Origin: Eublepharis macularius
Lineage: Eukaryota > Chordata > Lepidosauria > Squamata > Eublepharidae
Assembly (NCBI RefSeq): GCF_028583425.1
Contig: NC_072795.1
Coordinates: forward strand, 67,036,001-67,100,000
Direction of reading: 5' to 3'
Length of the DNA: 64,000 bases
Shown: positions 1 through 10,512 of the stretch, piece after piece
How the letters are laid out: each line of letters starts with the position of its first letter
Position numbering within the stretch: position 1 is the first letter of the stretch
The notes under the pieces: model-generated
The model's input: only the letters and a program-made list of their open reading frames with translations
What the model was told of the DNA's origin: nothing
Databases searched by the model: none
Program-made: the position numbers and the translations under genes

Positions 1-1506
1 CCATGGTGTTCATGAGGTTACAAAGTGCATGTAATGACTGAAGCATGTACAGATTTAGTAAATATACAATAAGGATTTATATTTTTAACATATTTAACAT
101 GCATCTTATCAAAAGCCTCAGAGCAGCATCAACATTTTAAAAAACCCACTTCAATAAAACAATATGCATCCATTCAAATTTTAATGCATGACACAGCTTT
201 CAGAAGAAGGTTGCTTAATATCCTAATAGTTGACATTTCCTGTATAAAGAGCTTTGAAGTTAGGAAGCAGAGGCTGAAAACTGAAGGGAAATCAGCAGAT
301 GTCACTGGCATCCTTGGGGAAGTGATTCAAAAGCTTAATGGAGCTGCACTGGTTTCTGAACAATCCGGACAGAGGCAGAGAAGAGGTGGACTTTGGCTGG
401 ACGTGAATCTATAAATAACATCTGAGAAATTACCATTTGAATGAAATTACATTTTGTAATATATTTTCTGACCTCTTTGTAGACCTAATCACTAATGAAA
501 TATTACCTGGTCTGTGATATTAGAAATAAATCATTCCCCAGAGACACTAGAAACCATTTTTCTTTTCACTGCAATGTGGTCACATCTTGGATCTCTCTCT
601 TCTGGCAGCTGATTCTTACTTCTTAGGTCCAACACATACATGTACTTCCCAGTCCTGCAAATGGTTCAATGTGTTTGTCTGATGAGTGTTACAGAAAATG
701 TTAATTTGTGTGGGACAAAACTGTCAAAAATAGATGTATGAATCCATCCTGTCAGGACTGTGGTAATAATTCATTAGAAGGATCCCTGGATCCAACATTT
801 TTGCAAGGTTGGGCCTTTTCCAGCAATGCAGTCTGTCCAAGGACAAGTAGAAACTGTTGCCAGGGCCCACAATTTGATAAAACTGTAGGTGCTTCTAAAC
901 ATTTTGAGAAATGGATGTTATAATAAAATGGTTGCCATAGGCCTAGGTCCAATCACAAAATGGTGGAAAGTTCCACAAAATGTTGAAGTTACAAACCAAG
1001 TATCTTCTTACGATAGAGGCTGCTGTTCTCGAGTGGCTGTTTACTGCAGGCATAAAGGTAATGCTTTCCTGGGCCTTTTCGAACCATCTCATATTCAATG
1101 AAGTGAAAGTTGAATTGGCTGTTTACTTTGCAGAAGAGATACTCTGTGAAAGACGTGGTTACCTGGAAACTGTTGGCAGATGCCATGATGCCTACAGGCA
1201 CCATGCTGGGGATCACTGCTGCAGGCAAGTTCCAGGAAGGTAGATGAAACAGATGCAAGGAGAGTATTTCATAGGTAGTATTAGCAAAAACAAAAAACAT
1301 AGGAACAGGGCATGCAATAACAGAACATGCTCACAGGCAGGGCCAAGAGAATTCTATACAAGACAATTCTCAAACGTTTTGGAGAAAGGACCACTTTAAA
1401 TTTACTCTGCCTTTTCAGGCCCCACTTGTAAACAAAGTCCATACTACTGTTCCTCTCCACGAATTAAATGTATGTCACATGATTTAACATGGAATAAACC
1501 TATATT
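1..1506. other. Gene-free stretch, no recognisable element
   Basis: AT-rich intergenic sequence. Open frames here (longest about 100 codons, both strands) overlap each other and show no protein family I recognise and no plausible splice context. The part from about 700 to 1300 may be a very old transposon fossil, since it has moderately GC-rich blocks amid AT-rich DNA, but I could not tie it to a family. Confidence 0.5.
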
Positions 1507-2978
1507 TCTCATTTTAATATTTATAAATGTGTGTGTGTCTGTATGTGCTATGTGCCATCAAGTCACTTGCGATTTATGGCAATTTTATGAATGAGAGACC
1601 TCCAAAATGTCCTATCATTAACAAGACTTGCTCACATCCTGCAAAGTGGAGGATGAGGCTTCTTTTATTGAGTCAAGCCATCTCATTTTGGGTCTTCCTC
1701 TTTTCTTACTGCCTTCCACTTTTGCTAGCATTATTGACTTTTCCAGAGAATCTTGACTTCTTATGATATGATCAAAGTATGATAGCCTAGGTTTTGTCAT
1801 TTTTAGCTTCTAGGGAGAATTCAGGCTTGATTTGATCTAGGACTCCCTTATTTGTCTTCTTGGCTGTCCACGGTATCCGCAAAACTCTCCTCCAGCACCA
1901 CATTTCAAATGAATCAATTTTCTTCCTGTCAGCTTTCTTCACCATCTAACTTTCATACTCATATCTAGTAATGGGGAATACCATAGTTTGGATTATCTTG
2001 ATCTTAATTCCCAGATCTTTATCTTTAAAGATCTTTTCTAGCTCCCTCACAGTTGCTCTCTGAGTCTGTCTTCTTCTGATTTTTTCATTACATTCTCCCT
2101 TTTGGTTGATGACTGAGCCAAGAAACAGAAAATCGTGAATAGTTACAATTTCCTCATTGTTAATTTTAAAATTGTGTAATTCCTCAGTGGTCATTACTTT
2201 TGTCTTCTTGATGTTCAGCTATAATCCTGCTTTGGCACTTTCTCCTTTAATCTTCATCAGTAGTTGTTTCAAATCTTCACTACTTTTTGCCAGTAATGTG
2301 GTATCATCTGCATATCTCAAATTGTTCATATTTCTTCCACCAGTTTTCACGCCACCTTCTTCTAGATCTAATCCAGTTTCCTTATGATATACTCTGCATA
2401 GAGGTTGAACAGGTAGGGAGATAATATGCAACCTTATCTGACACCTTTGCCAACTGGAAACCATTCTGTTTCCCCATATTCTGTCCTGATAGTAGCCTCT
2501 TGCCTGGAATACAGGTTGTGCATCAAAACAATCAAATGTTGTGGCACCCCCATTTCTGTTAACACTCTCCATACCTTTTCATGATCCACACAGTCAAAAA
2601 GCTTTGCTATAATCTATAAAACACAGGCTGATTTTCTTCTGAAATTCCCTGGTATGTTCCATTAGCCATTGCAAATTTGCAGTGCGATCTCTTCCTTTTC
2701 TGAATCCAGCTTGAACATCTGGCATTTCTCATTCCATATATGATAAGAGTCTTTGTTGTAGAATTTTGAGTATCACTTTGTTTGTATGGGAAATTAGCAC
2801 AATAGTTGCTGCATTCTTTGGCATCCCCTTTCTTTGAAATTGGAATGTAGACTGAGCTTTTCCAGTCCATGGACCATTGTTTCGTTTTCCATACTTGATG
2901 ACAGATTCTTGTTAAAATGTTGATGGACTTCATTTCTGTAGCTTGAACCAGCTCTGTTGGTCCATATAGCAATATTGA
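1507..2978 (-). mobile_element. Bov-B (RTE clade) LINE fragment, 3' part
   Basis: Minus-strand frames read as pieces of a Bov-B/RTE reverse transcriptase in the right order. Around 2610-2970 is the start of the RT domain (ILTRICHQVWKTKQWS, then IPISKKGDAKECSNY). Around 2220-2400 is the RT palm with NNLRYADDTTLLA. Around 1950-2190 is a thumb/connection region (FLFLGSVINQKGEC). At 1618-1800 is the C-terminal SLEKSIMLAKVEGSKKRGRP block. The 3' tail lies at about 1507-1600 and resembles the tail shared by squamate Bov-B and Sauria SINEs. The frames are interrupted, so this is a dead, 5'-truncated copy. Bov-B is known to have moved horizontally among squamates and mammals; here it supports a squamate source. 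Confidence 0.93.
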
Positions 2979-5343
2979 AAGTAAGTATTATTCCAGATTC
3001 AACTGGTCAGAATACATATTTAACAGATCAACACAGATTTGACCCTATGTTGAGATCTGGCACACTGGCACATGTTCAGGCAATTGGTACAGCATTCCAG
3101 CAAGCTTCTCTAGCCTTGATGGCTTTGCCAACTTTCTCAGTGGACCCGGCAGCAATGAAGGTAGCAGGGATGCTATGGTAACTAAGCACTCTGCTCAGAT
3201 TTGGTGGGGGGCAGGAGGCTGCCGGTGGAGTTCGGTTGGTGTTGAGCCTGTTCCAACTCAGGTAATGGTAAGCCCACAAGCATCTCTTATGCACTCCTCA
3301 GCCCTTGAAAGAGGAGAAGAAAAAGGAGAGAAGGAGCCAAGTCCTGTAACCCTCTTGTGGTAAGACTCATTACCCACAGTATGAGAAGCTGTGCACTAAA
3401 GTGATTCCATGCTTACCCTTTTCTCTGAAATAGCCACAGTTTGCTTATTGAGAATCCAGGTGTTCTTCAAAACGATTGGATTCCTAAACATCATTCCAGT
3501 TCTTTATATTGCCATGGAAACTTTGCTATAGCTAGTCATTTCCAGTTTAATCCTTTCACATGTTTACCAATGTAGAGCTACTGTTTCACCTGGCTTGAAA
3601 GTGTGGCTCGTGATGTGAAATCTGCTTTTCTCATTCACCTGCCTACTCTTTTACCATTACCCCAATAATCACTTACCATGAGTTACGTATCTTCCTCACC
3701 CAATGTCATACCTAACTCTCCAGTCTGTCTTTTAATTCTTTCTTGGGGTGAGGGGGGGGGGTGAGCTTTCCAGTAGACATAAAAAGGTGAGAGTAACTTT
3801 TCCTTAAATAGGAAATGTGTGCTGTGGAAACGAATGCTGGTGTGCACCACCATGTCTTTGTAGCTTGGGAGGAATCTTCATTTCACGTGGAGCATTGATA
3901 GGTATGCCTTGCAGGAAAAGGGATATGCAGGTGACGTTTGCTATGCAGAAGAATGCTATCCATTGCATCAGAATAAGATGTTGCCCCAAATAGGACTAAT
4001 GCTGACATAGCATTTGCAGGGTGTGTGGAAACACTTAAAGCTTAATAGAAAGTATAAATACATTGTCTTGAAAAATGGTAACTATATGACACTAAGCTGG
4101 GCTGAGCTGTAAAAAGGCAAAGAATCAGAAATGCTACTTGAAACTCAGGTAGCTTTGGACTCCACAGGTTCAGAAGACAATTGGGCACTAAGCCTGCAGC
4201 CTATTGTCCCAGAGCCACTTATACAGCATTGGGAGAATGTGCTCGGCTGGCCGGCTCTCTCTCTCCCCCTCCCTCTTTTGGGATGGGGTGGGGTAGAACT
4301 ATAGACAGGGCCCCTCACAGTGATTTTGGGGTTCCATCTTCAAGTTCTGCTCAGGCCTCCAGAATCACTAAGGCTAACCCTGTGTAGGATGACACAGCTC
4401 CTGAAAGGTTTGTGGTTTTGAGTCCAACTGTTACTACCCTATTAGTGATGCTCAGTTGAAATACAGAGAAGACCACACTTGAGGGGGAAAGGCACTTAAA
4501 TGCACGATAGTCACAGCATTTACTTTTTTCCCTGTAATGCAGCATAAAATATGCCAAGAATTAATAGGGAAACTTTACTACAAAAAGCAAACAACGTAGC
4601 TGACAGCTGAAGCTCTGACTTCTACATCAACTCATTTCAGCAAGTTCAGAAAACAAATAGCAGGAAAGAAGCTAAAATTATGTGTAATACAAGTGCCCCT
4701 AGCACAGCCAACTTTCATGTCGCATCTTGCTGTTCCTTGTAAATATTCCAACTTCATAAGGCTGTCAGCAAATAGGATCAATCACAATCCTCTTCCTCTG
4801 TTCTAAAAGCAATTTCATGCTGTAATCTTCTTGTTTTCGGTTGTTTTAAAGGGCGACTTGCATTTTGAAAGAATTTTTAAAAGTTTTGTGCCTGCAGTGA
4901 TTATGCTACTGTAGACGAGTTAGTCAATCTGCTTACAGTTGTGGGAAAATAAAACACAGGACAGGGTGCCATGTCCCAGGGGAAACCCTTTCCCTGAAGA
5001 CTTGTGTATATTACTTTTTCCTATGACTATGTCTCATAGAGGGATTTGTTATAATTCCTCTCAGAACAATTACCTAGAACAGTTTATTCAGACTTGTGGT
5101 TTCCTTTCTACTAGACAGGATTTCTTACAGTTTACAATGACCAGTGCTCTCAAGAATTACCAGTCTGCTGGTATGGGGGTGTTACAGAAGAAGCCAGGAC
5201 TTAAGAATCTTCATTTTCAAGCCAAATTACACATTAGATGCAGTTCTAATATAACCTTAATTATTTAAAAAATGAAAAGCAGTCACTGGAGGCTATAACT
5301 GAGAATGCTGGAAGGGCACATCAGGGGTGCTTAACACAAAGTT
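2979..5343. other. Gene-free stretch, nothing recognised
   Basis: Unique-looking intergenic DNA. A plus-strand open frame at 2957-3181 straddles the Bov-B edge and matches nothing I know. A G-run lies near 3750. I see no splice-like exon, RNA gene or repeat with clear ends. Confidence 0.5.
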
Positions 5344-6210
5344 GGCCGTCATCACAGGGCCATAAATTTCACGCCAAACTAGTGACATCTCCTGCTGAAT
5401 GCCCTCCTTATTCCATTCCAGTTGTGAGATCATCATTCTCCTTCCCAAACGGGTCGCTCTATTCATTTTCTCGATCTCATCCGCTTCCATGTGAATGCCC
5501 AGGATCATCTCTGAACGGTTCGCAACGCCAAAGCGCTCACTTCCCCACTCATCCTTCCTACGTTTTCAATTGATTTTCCCGCCCCTCACTCCCAGAAGCC
5601 CTTTCACAATTGGCAATCATGCACCTAATTAATTTTGTTTTAAAAAAATAAGCCTTATTGCACTATTGCAATCTTCTGTAATGCGAGAATAAATGCCTGA
5701 AGGCACTTTTCCCATCCTAATTAAAAATGCAAAGTATATTCTCTTATTGTATGACCTCCATTGCCCTCTCGTTTCTTGTGTTCTTACATTTATAGATCGC
5801 AATAGTGAAAGTATAAATACTGAGCCAAAGTGCTATTTCAAGCCAAAGGGCTATTTATGGTTGTTCTAATTTGGAAAAAAAAAATTGGCTCAACCAATGT
5901 TTTCACCAGTTCATGGGCGGGAAAACTTGGCCGCCTATCACACTTGAGTTTGGGGTTGGACTAGCACAATGTTAATATTGCGAAATTGCAATATAGCGAC
6001 AATATACAGGGGGGAAATTTAAAAAGGGGGGGGACTTAATTTCCCCCCATGTCTGGAGACACTTTGATTTGACATCAGAGAGTGCTTCTGCCTGAACAAC
6101 TGGAAGCACAAGCATACGTGATGTGATGCGTGAATCTGTTCTGATGCCAATAGCAACGAAGACGCTATTTGTTGCAAAACTGATGGAATAAATGGCTGTG
6201 TGACGACAAC
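5344..6210 (-). mobile_element. Non-autonomous DNA transposon, ~867 bp, older copy of the 17961 element
   Basis: The left end reads GGCCGTCATCACAGGGCC and the right end ends in TGTGACGAC, matching the terminal inverted repeats of the 17961-18847 element (GGCCGTCGTCACA). Read in reverse orientation, internal blocks align along the whole length, for example GGGCGGGAAAACTTGGCC near 5915 against the reverse complement of about 18230-18247, and a shared CAGA(A/C)GCCCTTTC block near 5595. Length is 867 bp against 887 bp. This copy is more diverged and has lost most CpG sites, so I infer it is older. I see no transposase-length frame. The superfamily is not decided, because target-site duplications are not clear. 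Confidence 0.72.
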
Positions 6211-6348
6211 TGTTGTTTCCATCAAGTTCCTTTACTTACTGTGAGCAAAAGACATGCAGACATGCATCTTAGGAAGAAAGGAAAGTTGGTCAGTAAGATT
6301 GTTGAGGGAAGTTCTATAGAACTCCATGTCTTAGAGTTCCATCTAGTG

Positions 6349-6771
6349 CAGGCTCCCCCAAAGTGGCACCTGCCAACACCTTTTCAGATGCCCACCAAGT
6401 GTTTTTAGAAAGTGAGTGAGGCCAGGTGGGGCTTTTCCCAGCAAGACTTCTGACTGGTTATTGGAGATCTGTCTGAGCAAATTTTTTAAAAGTATTTTTT
6501 TGGCAGCAGCTGCCACCATTACACAAGGATCTTCACTGTGTGACTGCAATAATACTGTGTATGCAATAATAAAAAAGTTTATTCATAAAGGTATCCTATT
6601 AGGCAGAGTCTGTTTGAAATGTTGATGTTACAATTAGTTATGCATATCTCACTTCCCGACATTTTGCAATTGGCTCTGCCTCCTGTGGCAGCCATTTTGT
6701 AGTTGTGCCTACCTCACTGTGTCAGAATTCTAAAGGAGCCTATAGATGAAAAAAAAGTTGGGAGATCCTTG
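6349..6771. mobile_element. hAT-like non-autonomous DNA transposon fossil, ~423 bp
   Basis: The element begins CAGGCTCCCCCAAAGTGG and ends with a segment whose reverse complement begins CAAGGATCTCCCAACTTTTT, a degenerate inverted repeat of the CAGGG-type seen in hAT elements. The interior (CACCAAGTGTTTTTAGAAAG, the TTTGGCAGCAGCTGCCACC block, the CTCCTGTGGCAGCCATTTTG block) resembles an amniote hAT-type MITE as I remember it. The target duplication is not visible, consistent with age. No coding capacity. Confidence 0.55.
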
Positions 6772-8294
6772 ACATTCAGTTATCAACAGAGGCTAGTCAG
6801 AGGTCTCTGGATACTCACAAAATGATCTCTGTCCTCAGTCTTCAGAATCTGGTATTCAAAAGCATATATTATATGTACATAAAGATCCTATTTCACTGTC
6901 ATGATTGACAAATTTAATCCTAAACAGAGTTACACTCTTCTAAGCCCATTGACTTCAATGGATGTGGATAGGTGTTACTCTATTATCCTCCCACTTCTGA
7001 TGACTGCTCATATTTAGCCCCTTAACTCATCAGTAATTTTAAACAGTAGAGACCTACCCACCTGTACTGTACTGGTGCATCAAGCAACAGTGACTGGCCT
7101 TATGACATTTTATACCAATCTTCCAGTGTTTGCAGCTACAGATCATGCTGGGGGGAGGGGGTTGAATCAACTGCTTATATTGATTTGTATTCAATGGCTT
7201 TTTCCTGCCCCCTACAGCAGGTTGCCACACCGTACCCAGTGTTGTTCCTGGAAACCCCTGGATACTGATGGCAGCATGGAGTGGGAGGAACACCATATTC
7301 TGTAGACTTTGCTGTGCTTATGGTTTTCACTTGATAAAATGCATGGATTAAGTATTTTTTCTCAGCTCTGTCCTACAACTGTAGGAGACGTAATGGTTGC
7401 CAGGCTGCATACCAAATAACCTATTGGTACTAAAAAAAAGGAAGGGAGAAACTTGGGCCATTTCCACATGCCCTTAAACAGACAGCACACAAATGGACCG
7501 CTGGAGACGTCTCCATTCGCAAAACGAATGTGGGCTGTTTGGCTTCCATTGTTTTGGCGCCTTTTTTGGAACTGTGGAAAGTGTATTCCCAAAAAAGGTG
7601 CAAAATAACAGAAGCCAAACATCCCACAACCATTTTACAAATGGAAATGACTGAATTCATGAGGAAAAACCACCAGCATTTGGTGAGTGGGCTGTCCCTT
7701 TAAAAGCATGTAGAAACGTCCTTGAACAAAACTTAGGCTAGTGAAGCAAAAAAGAAAATCTTGATTTCTGCACTGAAATGGGGTACATCCCATGAGGAGG
7801 GTAATCTGAATGACACAACCACAGATTTTGTAATGTGTGGCTAGAGCCTCAGACAGGCCACAAACTTTGGTTTTCAATGGAAGTGGCTGTTCATGGAAGG
7901 AGAGTATGAGCCTAAGGATAATCTTCAGCATACTGGGATATAAACCCAGTATCTTCCTGTCCAACAGTTTATCTGCCAGAACCTTTGCAGCAGTAATTCA
8001 ACGTGGAGGTTAGTAGCAGCAAATTATTACTTCCAGACGCCAGCTCCGGGACTTGCTACGATGTTATCTTTCCTCCACCAGTCAGTAGGTAAGAATTTTA
8101 ACTGCCTTTTCTCAGGAAGTAAAGTAGCCTACCTTCTGCTAAACAAGGGAAACTAGAGATTTCCTGGAAACTGTGTTGGGAAAAAGCACAGAGTCAGCCT
8201 GAAGACTAGCGGAGTACAATACTGGATGAGCAGATAAACAGAAGAAAGGATTCTCCGCCAGCAACAGGGCATGACTGTTTGGGTTGATCCTTTT
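6772..8294. other. Gene-free stretch with one isolated transposon-like terminus
   Basis: At 7454 the sequence GGCCATTTCCACATGCCCTTA resembles the terminal repeat of the fold-back element at 9163 (GGCCGTTTCCACACATCC), but no matching right end was found, so it may be a truncated copy. The rest is unique intergenic DNA with only small overlapping frames. Confidence 0.4.
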
Positions 8295-8559
8295 CAGGGC
8301 TTTTTTTCAGGGGGAACGCGGGGGAATGGAGTTCCGGAACCTCTTGTAAACGGTCACATGGCTGGTGGCCCCGCCCCCTGATCTCCAGACAGAGGGGAGT
8401 TTAGATTGCCCTACGCGCTGCTGAAGCAAGCGGTGCGGAGGGCGATCTAAACTCCCCTCTGTCTGGAGATCAGGGGGCGGGGCCACCAGCCATGTGACCA
8501 TTTTCTCTGAGGGCAAGCCACTGAGTTCCACCACCTCTTTTCCCAGAAAAAAAGCCCCA
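8295..8559. mobile_element. Fold-back hAT-type MITE, 265 bp, with 8-bp target duplication
   Basis: Perfect 8-bp duplication ATCCTTTT flanks the element (8287-8294 and 8560-8567), the hAT hallmark. The ends are CAGGGCTTTTTTTC and its near reverse complement. The interior is a hairpin: arms at about 8352-8411 and 8438-8500 are almost perfect reverse complements (GTCACATGGCTGGTGGCC and on), with a ~26-bp GC-rich loop. Nearly unmutated arms and an intact duplication point to a recent insertion. No coding capacity. Confidence 0.88.
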
Positions 8560-9162
8560 ATCCTTTTGATTTTGGGGAGAGGGATGAAATATAGAGACAG
8601 CTTTTTCTTTGGCAAGTGTCTTGCTGTTCCACTTATGAAGGTTTTGTGTTATATTTTTAAAGAGTACTGCCAAAGTTCATCCATGTAGGCCCAGAATATT
8701 GTATTGAAATAATTATTTTTTGTTTTACAAAGAAAGCACAATGTTATGAGGTGCTCAGTAAAAGCTATTTAATCTTATAATTAGAAGCTTTCCTAATACA
8801 GTGGCCAAAAGTCTACTTTTAACAGCAATTGAAGGCATTTGTATGCCGAACACAAGATTTTTCCTGCAGCCCACCTAAAGTTAAATTAAAGACTGCCAAT
8901 ATTTTGTTGGGGAAGGGAAAAGGTTAAGCCTGCTGCCTCCACTCCTAGCCTCTGCACATTCAGCAAAAAGTTTAAATAAACCCACATGAGTACAGCATAC
9001 CCACATGCTGTGTAACCTGCAATACTGCTGTGTAACCTGTTGTTTTAGTGTGCTATAAGTTACCTGAGACTCATGGAAGCTTATGCTGTGATCACATTAT
9101 CTCTAAGTGCCATCTCACTCTTTCCAAATGTGGGTATACTCAGAGTTCCAGGCCCTGACAGA
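8560..9162. other. Gene-free spacer
   Basis: AT-rich unique DNA between two fold-back elements. I see nothing that looks like a gene, RNA or repeat with definable ends. Confidence 0.5.
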
Positions 9163-9357
9163 GGCCGTTTCCACACATCCTTAACATAGCGCAAGACTCA
9201 CAGAATGCTGGAAGCTTTGTAGCGTGATTTCCGACATAAGGCAGTTACGAGGGTGCCACGAAAATGGCATCATTACGAGGCAACATCAGAAATCGTGCAA
9301 CGAAGCCATCAGCGTTCCGTGAGTCTAGCACTATGATAAGGATGTGTGGAAACGGCC
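9163..9357. mobile_element. Fold-back MITE with GGCCGTTTCCACA ends, 195 bp
   Basis: Perfect ~21-bp terminal inverted repeats begin GGCCGTTTCCACACATCC at 9163 and end in its reverse complement at 9357. The rest is also largely self-complementary: ACTCACAGAATGCTGGAAGC on the left pairs with the complement of GCCATCAGCGTTCCGTGAGT on the right. CpG-rich interior. It shares the first bases of its terminus with the element at 25107. No coding capacity; target duplication unclear. Confidence 0.82.
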
Positions 9358-10380
9358 AGTTAGGATTTATTCTTGCTTTATTGACAATTGGAACTATACA
9401 AGATAATCAGATGGTAATTTTAATAGCATGGGGAGAAGAGGTAGACAAAGGCTTTTCCTGCTGAATTTCTGCATGCAAGATTATTAAAGTCACAGACTGT
9501 TAACCCAAGTATACTTACTTGATGTTAGCCATTGAAATCTGTAGTGTTTGCTTCTAAATAAACTGTTAAGATCTGGTTGAATGCAACACTCACCAAGCTG
9601 TATTCTTAAATTTTTGAAGTCATAGGCCCTTGACCAGTTAATCCATTACTGGCAAGTTGTGGCAACTACTATTATTGTTTCAGCCCAGACGTTTTACTGG
9701 CTCAGCTCATGTTCACCAGCTATATTACCACCTGTACTGTATCACCATCTATATTGTAGTATTAGTATAGCTACTAGTATTAGTATAGCTAAAAGGATCT
9801 CCCTTGATGAATTGGAGCAGCTTAATTGCAAGTCCTAGGAAGTTACAAGTTACTGCATATACATTTTCTAAACAAATACTATCTTGCTCTATACTGGGGA
9901 GAAGGGGAAGAATAGGGGTTTTCCTAGTCTCAGATTACTGTATTCCTCCCAGTTTGTTTTTTTTTAAAAGCAGAAGTGTCCAGTGTTTCTACTTTTTAAA
10001 AAAAATGTGCTTTGTTTCAGTTTATGAAGAAAAAAATGAATAAATATTCCCCACCATGCTGTATCAGAACAAAACATACAAGCTGCTCTGAAGATTTTGT
10101 GGGTAACTCGTAACTAGACATGGTAGTTGCTGTAGTACTTTGCGCTATGATATACTCACTTTTCTGCTTCGGAGTATTGAATCTGTGTTGATCTGAAATA
10201 GCGTGAAGGTTCTATGAATTGTTCATTGTAAATTCAGTTTATCCACAGCTAATCCAGCTAATAGACAAGCAGCAGTCATGTAAGAGCAGCCAAGAGAGAG
10301 ACTGATCAGATCCAGAGGAAGACTACTGGAAAAAATGGGAAGACCTGCTGTGTAGCTTCTACACATTACAGTAATCAGTT
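9358..10380. other. Gene-free spacer
   Basis: Unique AT-rich sequence with a short direct duplication of a TATTAGTATAGCTA unit near 9757-9792. No gene, RNA or full repeat recognised. Confidence 0.45.
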
Positions 10381-10512
10381 CCAATGAAGGAAATGGCTGT
10401 TCAGGGTGTGTGTGGATTCTACAGCATTATGCCCCACTGAAGTCCCTTTCTTCCACAAACTCAGTCCCCAAGTCTCCAGGAATGTCCCAACTCTGAGTTG
10501 GCAATCCTAGGC
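10381..10512 (+). mobile_element. Fragment of the AGGGTTGCCA-type MITE (same family as 29131)
   Basis: The order of blocks (GGAAATGGCTG, GATTCTACAGCATTATGCCC, CCCCAAGTCTCCAGGAATGT, ending GAGTTGGCAATCCT) matches the right half of the MITE at 29131-29334, read in the same direction. Only the right terminus is present, so it is a truncated old copy. Confidence 0.68.

Noticed and set aside
2957-3181. 74-codon plus frame next to the Bov-B element
   Set aside because: No homology; starts within the LINE edge and has no exon signals.
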